A program made the translations under genes and the position numbers. DNA of 13,627 nucleotides from Acidimicrobiia bacterium (GTDB taxonomy: Bacteria > Actinomycetota > Acidimicrobiia > Spongiisociales > ZC4RG35). Position 1 is the first letter of the stretch, and every line of letters begins with the position of its first letter. The notes beneath the pieces are model-generated. The model ran no database searches and had not been told where the DNA came from. It saw only the letters and a program-made list of their open reading frames with translations. This document shows positions 1 to 6,778 of the stretch, piece by piece. The stretch spans positions 1-13,627 of the forward strand of contig JAOUGY010000072.1 in the NCBI GenBank assembly GCA_029865445.1. Reading direction: 5' to 3'.

Positions 1-1
1 G

Positions 2-466
2 GTACCACCGAACACGGGCTACGCCCTCGACGAAGCTGCGGTGCTCGAGCTGGCCCAACACCCCAACATCGTGGGCATGAAAGACTCCGGCGCCGACGCA
101 GCTCGGATCCAGCGCATCATCGCCTCCACCCCGGACGATTTCATGGTGTTCAACGGCGCCTCGGCATCGGTGAGCCTGGCGATGGCGTCGGGAGCCTTCG
201 GGGCCATCACCGCATCGACCAACTACATCCCCGGCGCAATGTCGGAGATCGTCACCGCCACTCGCAAGAGCACGTCGAAGGGTTTCTCCCTGCAACCGGA
301 GGTGACCGCGGTGACACGGACCGTCGAGACTCACGGGATCCCCGGCGTGAAGGCCGCCTCTTCGGCCGCAGGCCTCGACGCCGGCCTGCCCCGGGCGCCG
401 TTCAAGGCCGTTTCCAGCACCCTCGCCAGACGCCTCGTCGCAACGGCGCAGAGATTTGATCGATAG
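2..466 (+). CDS. Dihydrodipicolinate synthase (DapA) family aldolase/lyase, C-terminal part
   Basis: The 5' part lies outside the window and frame 2 is open from the first base to TAG at 464-466, giving 154 visible residues. The family forms a TIM barrel that makes a Schiff base between a lysine and a 2-keto acid such as pyruvate. The visible part starts VPPNTGYALD, matching the family loop usually written Y-N-x-P-x-x-T. It then has IVGMKDSGAD, whose lysine is at the family Schiff-base position, and FMVFNGASAS, matching the strand that normally reads v-l-s-G-D. HGIPGVKAASSAAGL matches the conserved C-terminal helix of DapA, N-acetylneuraminate lyase and related keto-acid aldolases. The motif differs from classical DapA (GIKEATG), and no lysine-pathway gene is nearby, so the substrate cannot be assigned. 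The family call is secure and the specific enzyme is not. Confidence 0.88.
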   Translation, partial: VPPNTGYALDEAAVLELAQHPNIVGMKDSGADAARIQRIIASTPDDFMVFNGASASVSLAMASGAFGAITASTNYIPGAMSEIVTATRKSTSKGFSLQPEVTAVTRTVETHGIPGVKAASSAAGLDAGLPRAPFKAVSSTLARRLVATAQRFDR

Positions 467-487
467 TTCAAAAACCGCGGACACTGG

Positions 488-493
488 TATCCT
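488..493 (+). promoter_or_regulatory. Candidate -10 element (TATCCT) for the SCP2 gene
   Basis: TATCCT preceded by GG lies in the short gap after the aldolase stop codon, 35 nt before the GTG start of the SCP2 gene. A convincing -35 box is not visible; GTTCAA at 466-471 is at a plausible distance (16 nt) but is a poor match. Position and the TAnnnT shape are the only support. Confidence 0.3.
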
Positions 494-513
494 CGTGTTC
501 AACCGAATCCTTT

Positions 514-521
514 GAAGGGAG
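514..521 (+). promoter_or_regulatory. Ribosome binding site deciding the GTG start of the SCP2 gene
   Basis: GAAGGGAG is a good Shine-Dalgarno match ending 7 nt before GTG at 529. It supports the GTG rather than any downstream ATG as the start. Confidence 0.7.
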
Positions 522-528
522 CATCCCC

Positions 529-915
529 GTGGCACTGAAGTTTCTCAGCGAAGAGTGGGCGGAAGCGGTCACGGCCGCTCTGAACGGTCACCCCGGGTTT
601 CACAATGCCATCGCCAACGCCGACCTCAGCCTCCAGTTCAACGTTTCCGACGGCCCAGACGGCGAACTTGCCTACTTCATGAAGGCGGCCGACGGGCAAG
701 CCAACCTGGCATTGGGGACGGCGAACGACGCGGACGTGACCGTCGGGCAGACCTACGACACGGCGACCTCGATCGCCAAGGGTGAACTGAACACGCAGAC
801 CGCGTTCATGACCGGCAAGATCAAAGTCTCGGGCAACCTGGCCAAACTCATGATGCACCAGGGCGCCATCACCCAATGGCAGGCCGCCACCAAAGACCTC
901 GACGTCGCATACTGA
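529..915 (+). CDS. SCP2 sterol-binding domain protein (single domain)
   Basis: This 128-residue protein is essentially one SCP2 (sterol carrier protein 2) domain, a small alpha/beta fold with a hydrophobic tunnel that binds lipids, acyl chains or sterol-like ligands. The hallmark is the C-terminal part (about residues 70-105): ADVTVGQTYDTATSIAKGEL followed by TQTAFMTGKIKVSGNLAKLM, which matches the family pattern of a Leu/Ala-rich helix and then a-F-x-x-G-k-l-k-v-x-G-d-x-x. There is no signal peptide or membrane segment, so it should be cytoplasmic. The start is GTG at 529 with a strong ribosome binding site at 514-521. It lies 62 nt after the aldolase gene on the same strand but has its own candidate -10 box. 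The physiological ligand cannot be read from sequence; stand-alone SCP2 proteins are common in actinobacteria that process lipids or steroids. Confidence 0.85.
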   Translation: MALKFLSEEWAEAVTAALNGHPGFHNAIANADLSLQFNVSDGPDGELAYFMKAADGQANLALGTANDADVTVGQTYDTATSIAKGELNTQTAFMTGKIKVSGNLAKLMMHQGAITQWQAATKDLDVAY

Positions 916-931
916 GCCGCCCGGCGCTCGC

Positions 932-979
932 CAACCCTGGGTTGAGGAAGTGGGCATCCACGCAACCAACCCCGGGTTG
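932..979. repeat. Pair of 13-bp dyads CAACCCNGGGTTG, 35 bp apart
   Basis: CAACCCTGGGTTG (932-944) and CAACCCCGGGTTG (967-979) are each perfect inverted repeats with 6-nt arms around one central base, and they differ only at that base. Because each is self-complementary, the two can also pair with each other (12 of 13), enclosing a 22-nt loop that holds a smaller GTGG/CCAC dyad at 950-961. They lie between the SCP2 stop and the next start, with no T-run after them. They may be a twin operator or an RNA structure, for example processing, 3'-end protection or weak termination. Confidence 0.6.
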
Positions 980-1073
980 ATGGCGTGGGTGTGGCGGAGA
1001 AATGGTGGGTGGGGATTCAAGATTCGGGCCGCGAAATGCCGATGAGTGACATAGCGACCACGAAGAGAGAGCC

Positions 1074-1304
1074 ATGAACGCCATCGAACGCATCACACCG
1101 CTGCTGGCCCGCACCGTGAGGGTGGTGGCCGCCATCACATTCCTCGGCGCCATCGCCGTTGCCATGCTCGTGTCCGAAGCCCGCCTCGTTGGATTCGCCG
1201 GCTTCGCCTACCTGGCCGGGGCGTACGCCCACAAGGTCTTGCGCGAGTCCCGTGAGCAGGCGTCGATCGAGGAACACGTCGACATCCAGGCTCTCGCCGC
1301 CTGA
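1074..1304 (+). CDS. Small two-helix membrane protein, unknown function
   Basis: I do not recognise a family for this 76-residue protein. It has a short basic/amphipathic N-terminus (MNAIERITPLLARTVR). A hydrophobic segment at about residues 17-34 (VVAAITFLGAIAVAMLVS) is followed by a second, less hydrophobic one at about 37-53 that contains GFAGFAYLAGAYA. The last 22 residues are hydrophilic, mixed-charge and probably helical. Two closely spaced helices suggest a hairpin with both ends in the cytoplasm. The ATG at 1074 is preceded by a purine-rich AAGAGAGAG stretch. It ends 21 nt before a strong hairpin terminator. No enzymatic residues are apparent. That it is a real gene rests on the membrane pattern, the ribosome binding site and the terminator. 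Confidence 0.65.
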   Translation: MNAIERITPLLARTVRVVAAITFLGAIAVAMLVSEARLVGFAGFAYLAGAYAHKVLRESREQASIEEHVDIQALAA

Positions 1305-1325
1305 CGACAATCACTCCCAGAACAG

Positions 1326-1360
1326 GAAGAAGGCCCCCCGAGTACCGGGGGGCCTTCTTC
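1326..1360. terminator. Bidirectional intrinsic terminator, perfect 15-bp stem
   Basis: The left arm 1326-1340 (GAAGAAGGCCCCCCG) and right arm 1346-1360 (CGGGGGGCCTTCTTC) are exact reverse complements around the 5-nt loop AGTAC. It lies between the convergent ends of the small membrane protein gene (stop 1304, +) and the HU gene (stop 1377, -). The TTCTTC end follows the GC stem on both strands, so one structure can serve both transcripts. Confidence 0.85.
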
Positions 1361-1376
1361 TCGTATTTGGACTCGG

Positions 1377-1661
1377 CTACTTCTTCTTGCCGGCGACGGC
1401 GTCCTTGAGGCCCTGACCGGCCTTGAAGGCCGGGACTTTCGAGGCCTTCACCTTGATCGTCTCGCCAGTCTGAGGATTGCGCCCGGTGCGAGCAGCGCGA
1501 GCCCGGACCTCGAAAGTGCCGAAACCGGTCAGGGCGACGCGATCGCCCTTCTTGAGCGCTCCGGTGATCGAGTCGAGCACGGCGTCGACGTGGCGCTGGG
1601 CATCTGCCTTGGAGCCGCCGGTCGACTGGGTGACGGCGTCGACGAGTTCGGACTTGTTCAT
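1377..1661 (-). CDS. hup: HU-type DNA-binding nucleoid protein
   Basis: The 94-residue protein is a full-length HU/IHF family member (usual length 90-100). HU dimers bend and compact DNA with little sequence preference. Diagnostic features are the N-terminal MNKSELVDAVTQ helix, the turn GFGTFEVR (about residues 47-54), and the beta-arm tip GRNPQTGE with the intercalating proline (about 61-68). It ends with the C-terminal helix GLKDAVAGKKK. An in-frame ATG exists 11 codons upstream, but ATG at 1661 gives the family N-terminus. A G-rich stretch (positions 1667-1671, read on the minus strand) precedes it. It lacks the long lysine/alanine-rich tail found on mycobacterial and some streptomycete HU proteins. 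It is downstream of malate dehydrogenase on the same strand, and the 80-nt gap is AT-rich enough for its own promoter. HU is favoured over IHF because only a homodimer-type gene is visible. Confidence 0.93.
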   Translation of the reverse strand: MNKSELVDAVTQSTGGSKADAQRHVDAVLDSITGALKKGDRVALTGFGTFEVRARAARTGRNPQTGETIKVKASKVPAFKAGQGLKDAVAGKKK

Positions 1662-1700
1662 GAGAAACCCCCGGTAGGAGATGGGAAATGACAAGCCTGT

Positions 1701-1706
1701 AATTTA
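1701..1706 (-). promoter_or_regulatory. Candidate -10 element (TAAATT) for the HU gene
   Basis: Read on the minus strand, TAAATT lies 39 nt upstream of the HU ATG in a locally AT-rich patch between malate dehydrogenase and HU. No good -35 box at 16-18 nt was found, so the assignment rests on composition and position. Confidence 0.3.
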
Positions 1707-1741
1707 GCCGCAACCAAGCCGCAAGGCGAGCCACTTCGTGG

Positions 1742-2728
1742 TCAGATGAGACCCAACTCCTTCACGGCGTCACGCTCGGAGACCAACTCGGCCGCCGACG
1801 CATCGATGCGGGCCCGCGAATACTCGTCGATGTCGAGCCCGCCGACGATCGACCAATCGCCCCCGGCGGTAGTCGCCGGGAACGACGAGATGATCCCCTC
1901 GGGCACACCGTACGACCCGTCGCTCGGCACAGCCATACTCACCCAGTCCCCCGCTGGTGAGCCCGACACCCAGTCGCGCATGTGGTCGATGGCGGCATTG
2001 GCAGCCGAAGCCGCCGAACTGGCACCGCGGGCGTTGATGATCGCAGTCCCCCGCTTGGCGACGGTGGGGATGAAGGTGGAATCCACCCACTCGTGGTCAC
2101 CCACCGCCTCGTAGGCGTTCTTCCCGTCGACCTCACAGTGGAACAGGTCGGGGTACTGGGTCGAGGAGTGGTTTCCCCAGATGGTCATCTTCTTGACCGC
2201 TGACACGGGGACATCCAGCTTGTGCGCCAGCTGGGTCTTGGCGCGATTGTGGTCGAGCCGCGTCATCGCCGTGAACTGGCGTGGGTCGATGTCGGGTGCG
2301 TGACTCATGGCGATCAACGCGTTCGTGTTCGCCGGGTTCCCAACCACCAGGACCTTGATGTCACGGCTGGCAGCAGCATTGATCGCTCGGCCTTGGGGGC
2401 CGAAGATGGCGCCGTTGGCCTCCAGCAGATCGGACCGTTCCATGTCTGCCCTGCGAGGCATTGCGCCAACGAGAAGGGCGATGTCGGCATCACCAAAAGC
2501 AGTCTCGGCGTCGTCGGTCTTGACGATCCCTTCGAGGAGCGGGAAGGCGCAGTCGTCGAGTTCCATCGCCACACCGTCGAGTGCTCCCAGGGCAGGCGTG
2601 ATCTCGAGAAGTTGAAGAACGACCGGGCGGTCGGGTCCGAGGAGAGCTCCCGAAGCGATGCGGAACAGGAGCGAATATCCGATCTGACCGGCGGCGCCGG
2701 TCACGGCTACACGAGTTGGAGATGTCAT
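1742..2728 (-). CDS. mdh: Malate dehydrogenase (NAD-dependent)
   Basis: This cytoplasmic TCA-cycle enzyme interconverts malate and oxaloacetate with NAD(H). The 328-residue length fits the MDH subgroup that resembles plant cytosolic enzymes and is common in actinobacteria. The Rossmann motif GAAGQIG is at residues 11-17, and an acidic residue at 42 (LLEI) is placed to bind the NAD ribose, which favours NAD over NADP. The substrate loop carries Arg92 and Arg98 (RRADMERSDLL), and NPANTNA follows at 131-137. The catalytic pair is Asp159 (in TRLDHNR, with Arg162) and His187 (IWGNHSSTQYPD). The ATG at 2728 has GGAG close upstream. The gene appears to have its own promoter region and lies just past the hairpin at 2787-2818. 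Nothing is truncated or missing. Confidence 0.96.
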   Translation of the reverse strand: MTSPTRVAVTGAAGQIGYSLLFRIASGALLGPDRPVVLQLLEITPALGALDGVAMELDDCAFPLLEGIVKTDDAETAFGDADIALLVGAMPRRADMERSDLLEANGAIFGPQGRAINAAASRDIKVLVVGNPANTNALIAMSHAPDIDPRQFTAMTRLDHNRAKTQLAHKLDVPVSAVKKMTIWGNHSSTQYPDLFHCEVDGKNAYEAVGDHEWVDSTFIPTVAKRGTAIINARGASSAASAANAAIDHMRDWVSGSPAGDWVSMAVPSDGSYGVPEGIISSFPATTAGGDWSIVGGLDIDEYSRARIDASAAELVSERDAVKELGLI

Positions 2729-2786
2729 GATCTCCGAGGCTAGTAGGACCAGGTGGGGTCCAGATACGGCACAATGGCCTGAGGGT

Positions 2787-2818
2787 GTCGGGGACCGCCC
2801 TCCCGGGCGGCCCCCGAC
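2787..2818 (-). terminator. GC-rich hairpin terminator after the LamG protein gene
   Basis: GTCGGGG (2787-2793) pairs with CCCCGAC (2812-2818), and CCGCCC (2795-2800) pairs with GGGCGG (2805-2810). The stem has one A/C mismatch and a TCCC loop. It starts 4 nt past the TGA of the large secreted-protein gene. There is no clear U-tract beyond it, so it may be a weak or Rho-assisted terminator; such tail-less hairpins are common in high-GC actinobacteria. Confidence 0.6.
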
Positions 2819-2821
2819 GGT

Positions 2822-5800
2822 TCAGCTACCGAGGAGGTAGTGCGTCTGGATTGCCTCGGTGCTGAGTGCCGAGTTGTAGGTGGCAACCTCGTCGATCACA
2901 CCGTTGAAGAACCAGCGATCTCCGGCTCCATCGCCGCGTGTGGCGAATCGAGCGTCGTTGTTCTGGGCGCCGATACCGATGTCCCCGCCGTGGCCGAACA
3001 GCCGGCCCATCCCGGTGGCGGATGCCAGCTCGGCCCCGTTCAGATAGAGCGCCGATCGACTGTTGGCGAAGTCGTACACGAGCACCACGTGATAGGTCTG
3101 ATTGGCACTGATGGGAGCCGACAACCACACGTCCTGTGCCCAGGGGGTGGTGCCGTCACCATCGTTGTTCCGGTTCCAGATCCCGGCCCAGATCTGGCCG
3201 CCTTCCACGTACACGTTCAGGCCGCGGCTCGTCGCTCCCTGTTCGTACACGACTTGGGTTGCCGTCACGTCCGCCGGGCGAATCCACGCCTCCACGGTCT
3301 TCGCCTCGTACGGTCCGCCCGTGTTCAGCTCGGAGGCATCCGGGACCGAAACGAACGCATCTGTGCCATTCCCGGAAAGCGCCGTGCCGCTTCCGGTGAT
3401 GAGACCGCTCCAGCCGAGCACTGCTGCACCCGACACGGGTGCATCGTTGCCTCCGGTGAGGTCCACCACCGTGGTTGACCCGGCGGGCTCGTCCAGTCGC
3501 CAGTAGGCGGCCGGGACGTCGGCGAGCACGGTCTGGTCGTAGGTCTGGGAATCGGAGGCACCCGCCAGGTAGTGATCCTGCACCTGGGTTGCGCTGAGCG
3601 CAACGTTGGCGACGGACACGTCGTCGATGACCCCATCGAAGAACCAGCGGTCGCCTGCGGCATCGCCACCGTTGTGGTATCGGGCGTTGTCGTTCTGACC
3701 GCCGATGCCGATGTCTCCGCCGTGCCCGAACAGGCGCCCGACCCCGGTCGCCTGCGCCACCTGTGCTCCGTTGACGTAGAGCGTGAAGGCGCCGGACGGC
3801 TGATCGAACACCACGACGGCGTGGTACGTGAGCCCACCGGCCACGGGTGTTGAGACGAACGCATCCTGCGCCCAAGGCGTCGTTCCGTCACCGTCGTTGT
3901 TCCGGTTCCAGGCTCCGGCCCACAGGTTGCCGCCATCCACGTAGACCGAGAGACCCCGGCTCGTCGAGCCTTCCTCGAAGAGAACCGCGCGCCGGTTCAC
4001 GTCATCGGCCTTGAACCACAGTTCGACGCTGCGCTGCTCGTAGGGGCCGCCGGTGTTGATCGCGGCGGTGTCAGGTACGGCTACGAGATCGTCCACCCCG
4101 TCGAAGTCAACGGCCGGATCACCATCCTTCACGAGAGCGCCCGCTCCGAGCGCCGGCCCACCCTGGTACGTGGCATCGGCGAGGCCGAACTCGTCGGCGG
4201 CCACGGCGCCTTGGTCGCCGAGACGCCAGTAGGCGATTGCCCCGTCACCTTCCACTGCGCCGGGATAGGTTCCAGCCACGAAAGAGGACACCGTCCACGA
4301 AAACGACGTCGTCACCGTCGAGAGACCGTCCGACACGGACACGACCACCGTGTAGGACCCTTCGGTGGTCGGCGTCCCCGAGATGACGCCGGTGGCAGCA
4401 TCGATTGACATTCCACCCGGAAGACCGGTCGCCGCGTAGGTGAGCGGATCGCCGTCGGCGTCCGATGCGGAGATCACCACGCTATCGGCCACGCCCACCG
4501 TCGAAGTCTGCGTGCCGGGGCTCGATACCACCGGCGGCACTCCCGCACCCTCGCCGGCGATACCCGACAGGTTCCCGAACACGTCAACCGCCTGGACACC
4601 GTACATGTGCCCGGGGACGTAGCCTACGTCGAGGTAGGAGTCGAGCCTCGTGGACACCAGCAGCGCGTCGTCCCGATAGATCCGGTAGTAGGCAACCCCG
4701 GTGTCGTCGACGGCGTCATCCCAGCGAATGAGCGCATCGCCGACGTTGGTGATGTCGACGGTCACATTCGTCGGCGCCTGCGGCGAGTTGGCCTCGGTGT
4801 TGTCGGGCGGTTCCACGAGCGACGGCGCAACGGGTGCACCCTGCCCGGCGGTGTCGCAGAAACGCACGACGCCGTTGTTGTATACGTCGCCGATCGAGGC
4901 TCGGTTGAAGTCACCACCGGCCCACAGGCATCCGTCAGGAGCCCCATGCAGTGCCCAGCCGCCCACGGAGCCTTCGATGCGAGGCTTCCAAGACGACAGA
5001 TAGTCTCCGGTGACGGCGTCGAAGGACTGGATGCTCCGGATCGGGTATGAAGGGGACACGTCGTACAACGGATAGGACTGGCCTTGCGACAACGACGTGA
5101 CGCCGAGACCGATCTCCCTGAAGGCACCCCAGCAGTGACATGATGCGTAGACGCGGGTCCCGTCGGCCGAGACGCCCAGAGCCTGGTAGTCACCACCGAT
5201 GTTCGAGAACGACCAGTCGTAGCCGGAGAACCAACGGCGAATTTCCTGACGGGTGTCGATGTCGAGCATCTTCACCTCGTGCTGAGTACCCGCCAGCCAC
5301 AACCTGCCCCCGGCGATCTCGATGTCGAAGTAGTTGTCCTGGCTGGGCGTCGTGTTGATCGGAACGACGAGCCCCGGCACGATCTGGCCGTTGGACATGT
5401 ACACCGTGGTCAGGTTCTTCTCGACGGTGTTCGAGTTGACCGAGTTGTAGTCGCCGACAAAGTGAACGCGCCCACGCGCGGTGTCTTCGACGATGCCCCA
5501 CACTCCGCCTCCGGAGACGATGGGTCGCCAGTTCGGATCGGGCATGGCCGTATCGAGATCGACCCTGGCGATCTTCCACACATAGGTGCGGCTGTTGCGG
5601 GTCGGACCGGTGATGTAGTTGAACGAGCCACCGATGTACAGCCAATCCTGGCCCGCCCGGATCTCACGAACCACCCCGGGGTTGACCACGTTGGGTGGCG
5701 TCTCGACGGTGACCACAAAATCGTCCTGGACTTCCCCGGTGGAGGGGTCGAGCGAAACGAACCCGTGTGTGTTCGGGAGTCCGTCCACCGAGGTGAACTC

Positions 5801-6664
5801 GCCGCCCACGAAGAGCCTCGTCCCGTCGGGCGACGCCTCGAGGGCATGAACCAGGCCATTGACCGATGGGCGCCACCAGTCGATCCACGCACCGGTGGTG
5901 GCATCGAAGGCGGCGAGGAACGATTGCGGGTACGAGGCACGGTCGCGGCGTTCGACGACGTTGAGAAACTTCCCGCCGACGTAGATCGTATTGCCGATCT
6001 GTTCGATGGCGAGTACCTGGGCATCCATGTTGGTGGCGAACGATGAACCGAGGCCGGTGACGCCCCAGATCTGATCGGGTTCGTTCTTCAGGGACTCGTA
6101 CACGGAGGTCGGTCCGACTTCGACTTCGGCGAGGCTCAAGTAGTCGGTGCCGTGCAACTGAACGCGGATGTACCGACCTGTGCGGCCAACATTGACATTG
6201 ACAAACGTGTCGGAGTTGCCTGTCATCGAATACTCGGACACTCCGGCTTGGTTGCGAGTGGTGGTGATGTTGGTGGACGTGAAGGGCACATCGGATACGA
6301 AAACCGAGAAGTTGGACAGCCGTTCGACACAGCAGTCGGTTCGACCGTAGATCCGCACCGTGGGGATGGTCTGGACGGAGCCGAGATCCACCTGCCACCA
6401 AGCGTTGGTGTCGAAGTTGGTCGACGCCGGGCTCGTAGACGACCACCGCCCGTTTCGGTTGCCATCGACCGCCATGCTGCCGGAGTGCGAGACCGCACCG
6501 TCCCAATAGCTCGACGATTGGGTCGTCGGCTTGCCGAGGGCGAGGTTGGTACCCGCAGCCTGGGCTGGAGCGTCGCTGCCGATCGGCACAATCGCCAACA
6601 CGAGAGCGAGCGCGACGAACGCCCACAGCCGTTTGAGACGCGGCAACGCATGCCGATGGATCAT
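2822..6664 (-). CDS. Large secreted multidomain protein: F5/8C, propeller-like, FN3, Ig-like, two LamG
   Basis: This 1280-residue exported protein is probably a carbohydrate-binding or adhesive surface factor. A signal peptide occupies residues 1-37: basic start, hydrophobic LWAFVALALVLAIVPIG, and cleavage after AQA. A discoidin/F5-8C domain (about 38-184) opens NLALGKPTTQSSS and contains AVDGNRNGRWSS, WWQVDLG and RYIRVQL. Residues about 190-605 carry repeated blades with IYVGGKF (227), LFVGGEF (284), YIGGSF (343) and WAGGDF (581), each near an F-D-x-x-T-G or equivalent turn; this resembles a beta-propeller of the delta-60/DUF5122 type. An FN3 domain follows at about 628-705, then an Ig-like 'putative Ig' domain at 709-793 (DADGDPLTYAATGLPGGMSI, GVISGTPT), then two LamG domains at 800-1035 and 1043-1278. 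No sortase motif, transmembrane tail or catalytic signature is visible. ATG 6664 is chosen over an ATG 34 codons upstream because it gives a clean signal peptide and has GGGAGG 8 nt before it. The gene is monocistronic. Confidence 0.9.
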   Translation of the reverse strand: MIHRHALPRLKRLWAFVALALVLAIVPIGSDAPAQAAGTNLALGKPTTQSSSYWDGAVSHSGSMAVDGNRNGRWSSTSPASTNFDTNAWWQVDLGSVQTIPTVRIYGRTDCCVERLSNFSVFVSDVPFTSTNITTTRNQAGVSEYSMTGNSDTFVNVNVGRTGRYIRVQLHGTDYLSLAEVEVGPTSVYESLKNEPDQIWGVTGLGSSFATNMDAQVLAIEQIGNTIYVGGKFLNVVERRDRASYPQSFLAAFDATTGAWIDWWRPSVNGLVHALEASPDGTRLFVGGEFTSVDGLPNTHGFVSLDPSTGEVQDDFVVTVETPPNVVNPGVVREIRAGQDWLYIGGSFNYITGPTRNSRTYVWKIARVDLDTAMPDPNWRPIVSGGGVWGIVEDTARGRVHFVGDYNSVNSNTVEKNLTTVYMSNGQIVPGLVVPINTTPSQDNYFDIEIAGGRLWLAGTQHEVKMLDIDTRQEIRRWFSGYDWSFSNIGGDYQALGVSADGTRVYASCHCWGAFREIGLGVTSLSQGQSYPLYDVSPSYPIRSIQSFDAVTGDYLSSWKPRIEGSVGGWALHGAPDGCLWAGGDFNRASIGDVYNNGVVRFCDTAGQGAPVAPSLVEPPDNTEANSPQAPTNVTVDITNVGDALIRWDDAVDDTGVAYYRIYRDDALLVSTRLDSYLDVGYVPGHMYGVQAVDVFGNLSGIAGEGAGVPPVVSSPGTQTSTVGVADSVVISASDADGDPLTYAATGLPGGMSIDAATGVISGTPTTEGSYTVVVSVSDGLSTVTTSFSWTVSSFVAGTYPGAVEGDGAIAYWRLGDQGAVAADEFGLADATYQGGPALGAGALVKDGDPAVDFDGVDDLVAVPDTAAINTGGPYEQRSVELWFKADDVNRRAVLFEEGSTSRGLSVYVDGGNLWAGAWNRNNDGDGTTPWAQDAFVSTPVAGGLTYHAVVVFDQPSGAFTLYVNGAQVAQATGVGRLFGHGGDIGIGGQNDNARYHNGGDAAGDRWFFDGVIDDVSVANVALSATQVQDHYLAGASDSQTYDQTVLADVPAAYWRLDEPAGSTTVVDLTGGNDAPVSGAAVLGWSGLITGSGTALSGNGTDAFVSVPDASELNTGGPYEAKTVEAWIRPADVTATQVVYEQGATSRGLNVYVEGGQIWAGIWNRNNDGDGTTPWAQDVWLSAPISANQTYHVVLVYDFANSRSALYLNGAELASATGMGRLFGHGGDIGIGAQNNDARFATRGDGAGDRWFFNGVIDEVATYNSALSTEAIQTHYLLGS
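2831..4267 (-). repeat. Tandem duplication encoding two LamG domains
   Basis: Two consecutive segments of about 710 bp (3560-4267 and 2831-3538) encode LamG domains, and equivalent positions in the conserved core are 244 residues (732 bp) apart. WNRNNDGDGTTPWAQD is identical at residues 919-934 and 1163-1178. GRLFGHGGDIGIG is identical at 976-988 and 1220-1232. GDRWFF, a GVID pair and HYL follow in both copies. At DNA level many third positions differ, so the duplication is old and the loops are conserved at protein level. Confidence 0.85.
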
Positions 6665-6672
6665 CTTGGGTG

Positions 6673-6678
6673 CCTCCC
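6673..6678 (-). promoter_or_regulatory. Ribosome binding site deciding the LamG protein start
   Basis: On the minus strand GGGAGG ends 8 nt before ATG at 6664. The alternative ATG at 6766 would put a hydrophilic, arginine-rich stretch in front of the signal peptide and start inside the nadC terminator region. Confidence 0.7.
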
Positions 6679-6701
6679 AGGTTTGTTGTTTGCCCACTAC
6701 G

Positions 6702-6712
6702 AAGCGTACCGG
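6702..6712 (-). promoter_or_regulatory. Candidate promoter core CCGGTACGCTT upstream of the LamG protein gene
   Basis: The minus-strand 11-mer CCGGTACGCTT contains the -10-like TACGCT and lies about 38 nt upstream of the ATG at 6664. The same 11-mer occurs 31 nt upstream of icd (12993-13003). No strong -35 is seen; TTTCGG at 6725-6730 is the closest candidate (16-nt spacer). Confidence 0.4.
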
Positions 6713-6756
6713 CCTTGGATTGGACCGAAAGTGCGTTCCTCTGCCCAACACGGACG

Positions 6757-6776
6757 AAAAAACCACTCAGCGTGGT
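6757..6776 (-). terminator. Intrinsic terminator at the end of nadABC
   Basis: On the minus strand ACCAC-GCTGA-GTGGT (6762-6776) is followed at once by a run of six T residues (6757-6762). The stem is only 5 bp but the U-tract is the best in the window. It begins 3 nt after the nadC TAG, so it probably ends the nad transcript before the separate LamG gene. Confidence 0.55.
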
Positions 6777-6778
6777 GA

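Noticed and set aside
1042..1077. An 11-codon frame (MSDIATTKREP) whose TGA overlaps the ATG of the small membrane protein
   Set aside because: It has no Shine-Dalgarno site of its own and its 3' half is simply the ribosome binding region of the next gene; there is no evidence that it is translated.
1731..1741. CCAC-TTC-GTGG hairpin directly after the malate dehydrogenase stop
   Set aside because: A 4-bp stem without a U-tract is too weak to call a terminator.
6665..6766. N-terminal extension of the LamG protein to ATG 6766
   Set aside because: It would add 34 hydrophilic residues before the signal peptide, lacks a good ribosome site, and overlaps the candidate promoter and terminator.
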